A DNA stretch of 5,461 nucleotides from positions 1 to 5,461 of the forward strand of contig DTSG01000055.1 of assembly GCA_012965455.1 (NCBI GenBank). Reading direction: 5' to 3'. Both the position numbers and the translations under genes were made by a program. The notes beneath the pieces were generated by a model. The model was not told where the DNA came from and made no database searches. It saw only the letters and a list, made by a program, of their open reading frames with translations. This document shows, piece after piece, positions 1 to 5,461 of this stretch (the first letter of the stretch is position 1; each line of letters begins with the position of its first letter). Source of the DNA: Planctomycetaceae bacterium. Lineage in GTDB: Bacteria > Planctomycetota > Planctomycetia > Pirellulales > Pirellulaceae.

Positions 1-343
1 GCATATAGCTAGCGATGAATTGCCACAATCCCAGCAATCGTTTTTGCCACTAATTGTTGATGAGAGCAGCGCTGGGGTTTGCAATCTTGCCAATGCGGTG
101 GCCATTTCAAAAACGGACCAATCTGGCGAGATAGCTATCTCGACCGCCGCGTGGTTCGCTAAGATTGTTGGAGATCAAGTGACGGAGTTATTTGTGAAGC
201 CCGATGACCGCTGGGATATCAACGAAATTGCCGCGAAGCGTCGTGATGTGACGTCTGCCATCGAAGAGTTGTTCACCGTTGGCGATTTACAGCAATTTCC
301 CACCGAGTTGCCCAAATTATTGTGGAATCAGATTCTACGATAA
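1..343 (+). CDS. 3' end of an unrecognised protein (partial, cut by left edge)
   Basis: The frame ending at the TAA at 341-343 stays open to the left edge. Codons at 2-19 read H-I-A-S-D-E in frame before the TTG at 20. That TTG has no purine-rich Shine-Dalgarno sequence in front of it, so it is probably an internal leucine and the gene starts outside the window. About 113 residues are visible. They look soluble and globular: mixed hydrophobic and charged, with no membrane segment, no cysteine cluster and no recognisable nucleotide-binding or catalytic motif. The visible part has an alternating hydrophobic stretch (FLPLIVDE), a central strand and helix pattern around AISTAAWFAKIVGD, and an acidic helical C-terminus. 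I do not recognise the family. It lies on the same strand as the large gene at 529, but the 185-bp gap with promoter-like elements makes a tight operon uncertain. Confidence 0.7.
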   Translation, partial: HIASDELPQSQQSFLPLIVDESSAGVCNLANAVAISKTDQSGEIAISTAAWFAKIVGDQVTELFVKPDDRWDINEIAAKRRDVTSAIEELFTVGDLQQFPTELPKLLWNQILR

Positions 344-404
344 AAATAGGGTCACTTCATTTTGCGGCGTGCCTACTGGTCCGGCCAGCCCTGCTCGATT
401 GCAC

Positions 405-434
405 TTTCAAGGCCATCAACAAAACCGTTATAAT
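405..434 (+). promoter_or_regulatory. Candidate promoter P1 upstream of the large secreted-protein gene
   Basis: A perfect TATAAT -10 hexamer lies at 429-434. The only hexamer at a suitable distance is TTTCAA at 405-410, with an 18-bp spacer, and it matches TTGACA at only three positions. There is no extended -10 TG. A better -35 match, TTGCAC at 399-404, is 24 bp away and too far. Transcription would start near 441, giving an untranslated leader of roughly 85-90 nt before the start codon at 529. The strength of the -10 box and its position in non-coding DNA support it; the poor -35 box and the lack of a well-defined consensus for this type of organism weaken it. Confidence 0.3.
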
Positions 435-470
435 CCGCTGCCGCTTTACACAGATTTACAGTTGTTGGCC
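411..470. repeat. Imperfect inverted repeat, 10-bp arms, flanking the P1 -10 box
   Basis: The left arm GGCCATCAAC (411-420) and right arm GTTGTTGGCC (461-470) are reverse complements with one mismatch. They are separated by 40 bp that include the TATAAT at 429-434. Two direct TTTACA copies (445-450 and 455-460), spaced one helical turn apart, lie just before the right arm. The repeat could be a spaced operator pair, but one match of this quality is about what chance allows in a gap this size, so support is weak. Confidence 0.15.
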
Positions 471-493
471 AGAGAGGGTCAAAATCGTATAGC
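465..493 (+). promoter_or_regulatory. Candidate promoter P2, alternative to P1
   Basis: TTGGCC at 465-470 (four of six matches to TTGACA) and TATAGC at 488-493 (four of six matches to TATAAT) are separated by exactly 17 bp. Transcription would start near 500, leaving a leader of about 30 nt that still contains the GGAGG at 518-522. Hexamers of this quality are common by chance, so this is a second option rather than a firm call. Confidence 0.2.
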
Positions 494-517
494 AAAATTG
501 TTTCAATCATAGACATT

Positions 518-522
518 GGAGG
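518..522 (+). promoter_or_regulatory. Strong Shine-Dalgarno (GGAGG) that fixes the TTG start at 529
   Basis: GGAGG at 518-522 lies 6 nt before the TTG at 529-531, which is ideal spacing. An in-frame TAA at 526-528 directly precedes that TTG, so no earlier start is possible. The next candidates, GTG at 535 and 538, would be 12 and 15 nt from the GGAGG, which is too far for efficient initiation. Confidence 0.8.
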
Positions 523-528
523 TCGTAA

Positions 529-3500
529 TTGATTGTGGTGAAGTCTTCTAGATGCGCTGTGAGAATAGCGACGCTCAGCATTTTTGTGCTGACGCTAGGA
601 ACTGCTGCGTTGATTAGCGGACAGCCGCCACTTGTTCAACGGACTGCCGATCCTGAGCGTAGCGATACCGCATTGTCGCGTTCACAAGAGTTAGCTGAAG
701 GGCCTCAGTCGAGCCCTTTTTCAGCGAGTGTGCAACCCGCCGGATTCCGCAACGATGTGGGTGGCGAGGCACCATTGAATTTGCGGTTACGAATTGCCTG
801 GGGGGGTGGTGCTGCTCGACAATGGCGCGGCACCATTACGATTTCTGCCGGAGAACTACAGAATTTGGTCCCTCGTAGTATCGAACCAATTACTTCCGCT
901 CACTTACCTACCGCAGTTGGTTCGACCGCTGCCAGAACTGATAACAGTGGTTCACTCGTTCGACTTAACGCGCCAATGGATGTTCAAGCGAGCGGGCAAT
1001 CCAAGTCGCAGACGGTGTTTGTGCAACAACATAAACCGAGTCAATTTGATGCGTTTGACATCAGCATCACTGCCGCGCGACAAGCGGTTTTGACGGTGGA
1101 TTTGATCGCTCTCTCAGATTCAAACATTCATTTTCAACTGCAGCGCCCGCTGGCGTTTTTTATCATGCGCGACGCCGAAGTTGTGTTAGACAATACGGGC
1201 AACCGTGGGCAGGTGCGGCGGCTCGCTGGTGATCGTTTGAGAATTATTACCGAGCGGGCGCATTTGGTGTTTCGCCCACAGGAGTTATTTGAACTAACAC
1301 TCCTCCCTCATCAACTTGGTGAAAACAGAACTGGTAACTATCAATACGAATTAGACGTAATTGCAGTCGCTGAAAATCTTAACATACATCATCAGCAGCG
1401 AGCGGTTGAAGTTACAACGGCTGACGAATTTCCCGCCTGGAACCAGGTCAAGATTCCCATACCGACGCGGCCGGGCATTTACAACATTCGCCTCGCCTTG
1501 CTTTCCAAACGCTTTCCAGACACCTTAGTGCGAACTTCGCCGCTTGCTCAACGAGTAGTCCAAATCGTTGTGGTTGGTGGGAAATCCCCTGTTCCGGAGG
1601 TGGCGACGAAATGGCGTGAAATTACAAATTATAATCCAGCCGACCCGAGTTGGTGGCAACGACTGCGTGAACTTGATCCGACCAATAGAATTAAATATTT
1701 GGCGGGGTCAAGTCCGTCGTCGATTGGCTTTGCACCTTTCGGCAACCGCCGCGCAGAGAAGATACAGCATCACGATATTTCGATGACTCGTCTGGGGAGC
1801 GGGGGCTGGCAAGCGCTGCCGCTGAAAATTGAAAACCCGCAGCGTCCACACTTGTTAGAAATTGAATATCCCAATGACGTTCAACAGACAGCAGCAGTCA
1901 GCGTCTTAGAACCTAACGCGTTGGGAAAAATAGGACCGTTAGGAGTTGATACTGGTTGGAACCTTGATGATACCTCCTGGGAAACAACACGCAAAACTCT
2001 GACGCATAGGGTGTTGTTCTGGCCGAACACGAACACGCCGATGTTAGTGATTCGTAATCAGCGTGCTAGCAAGCCAGTTGTATTTGGGAAAATACGAGTT
2101 CAGCAATTGCAAGGAAGTTTGGCCGAGCTCTATCCGAAATTGGTGCGGAAAAAACAAAATCGGTTGGCCTTAGCCTACTTTAAAAAACCACTGTTTGCGG
2201 AGAACTTCAGTAGCCGCGAAGCAGTAGGGCCCGACAGTGTGGCAACGTTGGATGACTGGAGTACGTTTTACGACGGCGGTCAGCGGTTCGTGCAGTACTT
2301 GCAGTTTGCCGGTAACAATGGTGCTGTTGTTAATGTGTTGAGTGAAGGCAGTAGTCTATTTCCGAGTGATCTTTTTCATGCGACCCCCAAGTATGACAGT
2401 GGAGCGTTTTTTGACAATGGGCAAGACCCGCTGAAAAAAGACGTGCTGGAAATGCTCTACCAAATGTTTGATGAACATCAACTGGTGCTGATTCCATCCA
2501 TTCAGCTAAACATGCCACTCATTGAACTGGAACAGCAACTCCAACATGCTACCCGCAGCAGGGGGATCGATTCAGCGATTGGCATACGATTAACTAACGA
2601 CGCTGAGGGCCTGACTGCCGCTGGTACCGTTGGACGCTACAATCCACTTGATCCGCGGGTTCAATTGGCGATACGAAATCTAATCAAAGAGATGGTGCAA
2701 AGGTATCACGAACACCCTAGTTTTGCGGGCATTAATGTTGAGCTTATTCCCGATTCGTACACACATTTACCAAATTCAAATTGGGGCTTAGATCCGACGA
2801 CGCTACAGCGGTTTTTCCAAGACCAAGAAATTCAGCCGAGTGACTTGCACGCAGATAACGTAAATGCGGTTCGGACTAGTTTGGCGAACGAGTGGAATCT
2901 GTGGAAACAACAACAGTTAAGTAAACTGTACAAAGACATTGCTGCTGACATCAATCTTTTTTCAAGAATGTCAGCGGGGAACGACAACCGGCATCCGCAG
3001 CGGCTATATCTCTCGACAGCCGAGTTGTATGAGACGGTGGAGATTCAACGGTTGGCGTTTCCGACATTGCCTCCAAAGAATATGTTAATAAACATCACTC
3101 GCGACATGTCGATCAACCCTGCGCTTACTCGCGGCGTAGAAAATCTGGTGTGGTTATCTCCACACAAAGCTAATCCAGTTGTTGACCCAGCATTGCAGAA
3201 TATCGATATTGCGTTGGCTCAATCAGCAGGCGTTCATCAATTGTTTGCACAATCTGAATTGCATGGTGCTGTTTTCTTTCATGCCCCCGCTACCGCTCAA
3301 CTCCCACAACTTGATGCCAAGTCTCCGTGGGGTGCTGTCAATACGCAGACTTGGTTTGCCAACACCATCACACCATCGCATTTCTACAATCGTCAACGAT
3401 TCATTAGCAAACTTGCAATGACGGATTGTCGAGTGTTGCTGGACGGAGGTTGGTTTTTGCCGTTAGGACAAGAGGATCACGTGCGTGGTTTATTGGCCAC

Positions 3501-4692
3501 TTACCAACAATTGCCTGATGTAGCGTTCGAGACGATTAAGAATAAACCAAACCCAATTCCTCAGCCCCTTGTAATTCGTCGTTACGTTGAGAGTGGTATC
3601 AAAGATGGCACCAAGACCTACTTGTATGTATTGAATAATTCACCTTGGGCAGTGACCGCTCAAATCGATATCAACATGCAACCCGATGGCGTGCCGGTTT
3701 CGCTCGGTCAGAAATCTAAGTCGAGTTATCGGTGGCATCTCAATGGTGCGAATTGGCAAGTTGTCATGGAACCATTTGACTTAGTTGCCATTCGCATTGA
3801 CCGCGTCGAAGCGCGAGTGGTATCGGCGTCGGTTCAATTTAACAAAGACGTGAATCCAAAATTGCAAAAGAATATATTGGCGGTCAATCAACAACTTAGT
3901 CGCCTAGAGCAGCCAACGGCACTGCTGATTCGCAACGGTGACTTTGAAGACCGCAGTGTTCCCTCATTGGTAAACGGTTGGATATTTGACAAGAGTGCGG
4001 GCAATCTGGTGACTGTCGGAACCACCCTTGCTCAACAAGGACAACGATACTTGGAACTGCAGCGAACGACCGCTTCGCAAAATATCCTGTGGGTGCGTAG
4101 CGAACCGTTTGCGGTACCAACGACGGGTCGCATTGCATTTTCAGTTTGGTTAAGGACGAAAGACGCAGCCCAGGCACCAACAGTACGTTTGGCAATTGAG
4201 GGTCGGTATTATGGCCAACCATATTATCGACCGCGGACGATTGGCAGGCTACCGGCAGGTCGGGCGAGTGATCAGCAAGCGGCGGTATTGCATGCGAATT
4301 GGACGAAGTATGTGATTGTGGTAGATGATTTACCCGTGCGGGGCTTGACGGATATACGTGTTGGCTTTGATCTGATGTCAGCAGGTCAAGTCGAAATCGA
4401 TAATTTGCAAGTTTACGATCTGTGGTTTCAACCGCGTGAGTATCGCGAGTTGATGAAAGAGGTTTCGCTAGCGTATTCGTATCAGAAGCAAGGTCGAGTG
4501 GCGGATAGTTATCGGTTTCTAAATGCATTTTGGCCGCGATACATTTCTCGCAACACGCCGCCGGGATTCCCAGAGGTCGCCAGACGGTTAGATGACACAA
4601 TTAATAAAGGACCTGAGACGCCGCCTTGGCCTTCGATGCCAAACGTATTACAGCAGTTTAAAGACTTGCCGCAGAAGCTATTCCCCTTTTAG
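529..4692 (+). CDS. Very large secreted multidomain protein, possibly glycoside-hydrolase-like with a CBM4/9-like module
   Basis: The product has 1387 residues. The start is TTG, chosen from the GGAGG 6 nt upstream and the in-frame TAA directly before it. Residues 1-31 look like a Sec signal peptide: basic K5, R8 and R12, a hydrophobic core at about 13-29, and likely cleavage near 27-31 with no lipobox. A Ser/Pro/Ala-rich linker follows to about 75. Residues 85-355 are strand-rich and open with an I-A-W-G-G-G motif (89-94). A D-P-S-W-W motif (372-376) precedes a jelly-roll-like region (about 415-530). The alternating strand and helix pattern at about 575-980 suggests a TIM barrel like those of GH10/GH42-type hydrolases. 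Its notable segments are LVLIPS (652-657), HPSFAGINVELIPDSY (729-744, with E738 at a strand end) and VLLDGGW (969-975). A beta module (about 1030-1115) follows. NGDFEDRS (1136-1143) begins a CBM4/9-like module that ends near DNLQVYD (1291-1297), and a helical tail closes the protein. There is no C-terminal anchor, so it is probably periplasmic or secreted. C967 is the only cysteine in the mature part, so internal disulfides are absent. It resembles, from memory, uncharacterised large planctomycete proteins. Coding status is certain; the domain calls are pattern-based, and enzymatic activity is unproven. Confidence 0.85.
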   Translation: MIVVKSSRCAVRIATLSIFVLTLGTAALISGQPPLVQRTADPERSDTALSRSQELAEGPQSSPFSASVQPAGFRNDVGGEAPLNLRLRIAWGGGAARQWRGTITISAGELQNLVPRSIEPITSAHLPTAVGSTAARTDNSGSLVRLNAPMDVQASGQSKSQTVFVQQHKPSQFDAFDISITAARQAVLTVDLIALSDSNIHFQLQRPLAFFIMRDAEVVLDNTGNRGQVRRLAGDRLRIITERAHLVFRPQELFELTLLPHQLGENRTGNYQYELDVIAVAENLNIHHQQRAVEVTTADEFPAWNQVKIPIPTRPGIYNIRLALLSKRFPDTLVRTSPLAQRVVQIVVVGGKSPVPEVATKWREITNYNPADPSWWQRLRELDPTNRIKYLAGSSPSSIGFAPFGNRRAEKIQHHDISMTRLGSGGWQALPLKIENPQRPHLLEIEYPNDVQQTAAVSVLEPNALGKIGPLGVDTGWNLDDTSWETTRKTLTHRVLFWPNTNTPMLVIRNQRASKPVVFGKIRVQQLQGSLAELYPKLVRKKQNRLALAYFKKPLFAENFSSREAVGPDSVATLDDWSTFYDGGQRFVQYLQFAGNNGAVVNVLSEGSSLFPSDLFHATPKYDSGAFFDNGQDPLKKDVLEMLYQMFDEHQLVLIPSIQLNMPLIELEQQLQHATRSRGIDSAIGIRLTNDAEGLTAAGTVGRYNPLDPRVQLAIRNLIKEMVQRYHEHPSFAGINVELIPDSYTHLPNSNWGLDPTTLQRFFQDQEIQPSDLHADNVNAVRTSLANEWNLWKQQQLSKLYKDIAADINLFSRMSAGNDNRHPQRLYLSTAELYETVEIQRLAFPTLPPKNMLINITRDMSINPALTRGVENLVWLSPHKANPVVDPALQNIDIALAQSAGVHQLFAQSELHGAVFFHAPATAQLPQLDAKSPWGAVNTQTWFANTITPSHFYNRQRFISKLAMTDCRVLLDGGWFLPLGQEDHVRGLLATYQQLPDVAFETIKNKPNPIPQPLVIRRYVESGIKDGTKTYLYVLNNSPWAVTAQIDINMQPDGVPVSLGQKSKSSYRWHLNGANWQVVMEPFDLVAIRIDRVEARVVSASVQFNKDVNPKLQKNILAVNQQLSRLEQPTALLIRNGDFEDRSVPSLVNGWIFDKSAGNLVTVGTTLAQQGQRYLELQRTTASQNILWVRSEPFAVPTTGRIAFSVWLRTKDAAQAPTVRLAIEGRYYGQPYYRPRTIGRLPAGRASDQQAAVLHANWTKYVIVVDDLPVRGLTDIRVGFDLMSAGQVEIDNLQVYDLWFQPREYRELMKEVSLAYSYQKQGRVADSYRFLNAFWPRYISRNTPPGFPEVARRLDDTINKGPETPPWPSMPNVLQQFKDLPQKLFPF

Positions 4693-4695
4693 TGC

Positions 4696-4713
4696 CGCTG
4701 TTAGACCTCAGCG
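4696..4713. terminator. Weak hairpin at the convergent gene junction, doubtful terminator
   Basis: CGCTG (4696-4700) and CAGCG (4709-4713) can pair as a 5-bp stem with an 8-nt loop, located at the stop codons of the two convergent genes. On the plus strand it is followed by TCGTCTTT, a poor U-tract. On the minus strand no U-tract follows. The stem is short, so intrinsic termination is not convincing. It is listed because no better candidate exists in the 8-bp gap between the genes. Confidence 0.12.
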
Positions 4714-5461
4714 TCGTCTTTGAGTTGCACTTGCAGGGCGCTGAGGATTTGGTTCACCCGCTCATTTTTGCGGCGGACGTTGATGACGTTGTCGAGCACG
4801 AATTCTTCTTTCTCGCCGGTTGGGCGAATATAGAGTCGACCTGATTTGAGCAGCATATGTTCAAAGATATCGTTGATTTCCATTTCAAAACGCATGTGGG
4901 GTGCGGAGAAACGGCGAGTATGTCTGGGGAGACCATGATAGTGAATGACTTCGTTGGGTCGGATGACCCAATAGTCGAGTAAGCGTGCAAGGTACATCAC
5001 GATGAAGACAAATCCAAGGAGCGCTGACATCGTCCAGTAGAATGCTTTGTCGGCAACGGGGTTAATGCGATAAATCATATCCCCAAAACTGCCCATGAGT
5101 TCGGGTGATTTTACTCCCACGACCATGAGCCCTAAGACGACAGCAAACATGAAGAAGACGACCGCTAGAAATTTGCTTTGCGGAAAGTCAAACGCCATGA
5201 CGAACAGGTTGAATGTGAAAAGGAGAAGGAAGATCACGGTGACCAAGACGGCCGCTGATCGTTTTACGAGTGCGGGCGACTCGCTGTCGGAGGGAGTTGC
5301 GCTATCCGTCTGAGTCTCAGTGGCGGTCGCTGTTGTAGGTTCTTGATAAACACCGTCGGAGAATGAGAGCACTAGGGCAGCGACGATACTAGCGATCAGC
5401 GTGGGGTAGAGAAAGATGATTTTGGGGTAATGATAAATCCGTACTTCGTCTTTGATGCGAG
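4701..5461 (-). CDS. Polytopic membrane protein with C-terminal PH-like cytosolic domain (partial, start beyond right edge)
   Basis: The frame ends at the TAA at 4703-4701 and remains open through 5461, so the N-terminus is missing. About 252 residues are visible. The GTG at 5372-5370 is a poor start because it falls inside a hydrophobic segment; the residues before it read RIKDEVRIYHYPK and then a membrane helix (IIFLYPTLIASIVAALVLSF). Counting from that GTG as residue 1, a polar Thr/Ser/Glu-rich loop spans about 9-34. TM2 is at about 40-61, TM3 at 68-87 and TM4 at 111-137. The basic N-terminal stretch before TM1 and the basic C-terminal domain suggest that both ends are cytosolic. The last roughly 85 residues (from RPNEVIHYHG at 138 to the end) alternate strands and end in an amphipathic helix with NERVNQIL, a pattern reminiscent of bacterial PH-like (bPH2, YdbS/YdbT-type) domains. 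That is a fold guess without a search. No enzymatic motif is visible. The gene converges on the large secreted-protein gene with 8 bp between stops. Confidence 0.85.
   Translation of the reverse strand, partial: RIKDEVRIYHYPKIIFLYPTLIASIVAALVLSFSDGVYQEPTTATATETQTDSATPSDSESPALVKRSAAVLVTVIFLLLFTFNLFVMAFDFPQSKFLAVVFFMFAVVLGLMVVGVKSPELMGSFGDMIYRINPVADKAFYWTMSALLGFVFIVMYLARLLDYWVIRPNEVIHYHGLPRHTRRFSAPHMRFEMEINDIFEHMLLKSGRLYIRPTGEKEEFVLDNVINVRRKNERVNQILSALQVQLKDDAEV

Noticed and set aside
376..388. Hairpin CTGG-TCCGG-CCAG after the first gene as a terminator
   Set aside because: The stem is only 4 bp and no T-tract follows, so it cannot be supported as an intrinsic terminator.
497..507. Small palindrome ATTG-TTT-CAAT just before the Shine-Dalgarno sequence
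   Set aside because: Four-base arms with a three-base loop are too short to claim an operator or RNA structure.
279..512. A 77-codon plus-strand open frame overlapping the end of the first gene and the intergenic gap
   Set aside because: It starts inside the preceding gene in another frame, covers the promoter-like elements, and its translation has no domain or clear composition of a real protein.
3896..4600. A 234-codon open frame on the minus strand inside the 3' part of the large gene
   Set aside because: It lies entirely antisense to a convincing coding region, starts with a TTG directly after an in-frame stop at 4603-4601, and its product has no recognisable domain, membrane segment or signal peptide. 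The openness is unusual in length but best explained as a by-product of codon use in the sense gene.
5095..5313. A 72-codon plus-strand open frame within the membrane-protein gene
   Set aside because: It is antisense to codons for transmembrane helices, and its basic, Thr-rich translation is the expected mirror of that region.

Overview
The window resembles part of a planctomycete chromosome, probably Pirellulaceae-like. This assignment rests on three things: a very large secreted beta-rich protein of a type I associate with that group, TTG used as a start codon, and a neighbouring 4-TM protein with a C-terminal PH-like domain. G+C looks moderate by eye. No marker gene is present and no search was run, so the taxonomy is an inference.

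Layout. At the left edge (1-343, +) is the 3' end of an unrecognised gene whose reading frame is open to the edge. A non-coding gap of 185 bp (344-528) follows. It holds two weak candidate promoters, an imperfect inverted repeat and a strong Shine-Dalgarno sequence. Most of the window (529-4692, +) is one 1387-residue gene with an N-terminal signal peptide. In order, its product appears to contain a beta-strand-rich region, a jelly-roll-like region, a central alpha/beta region that may be a glycoside-hydrolase-like TIM barrel, a beta module, a CBM4/9-like C-terminal module and a helical tail. After only 8 bp comes a convergent gene on the minus strand (4701 to the right edge), encoding a polytopic membrane protein with a cytosolic C-terminal domain that may be PH-like. 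Its true start lies outside the window.

How the genes relate. The large gene has its own ribosome binding site and probably its own promoter, and the membrane-protein gene is transcribed toward it. Nothing in the sequence shows that the three genes act together. The large protein would act outside the cytoplasmic membrane, possibly binding or processing polysaccharide. The membrane protein would sit in the inner membrane. No RNA gene, mobile element, CRISPR array or attachment site was seen. The large secreted protein is the best candidate for undescribed biology here, but its catalytic activity is not demonstrated by any motif I can identify with confidence.
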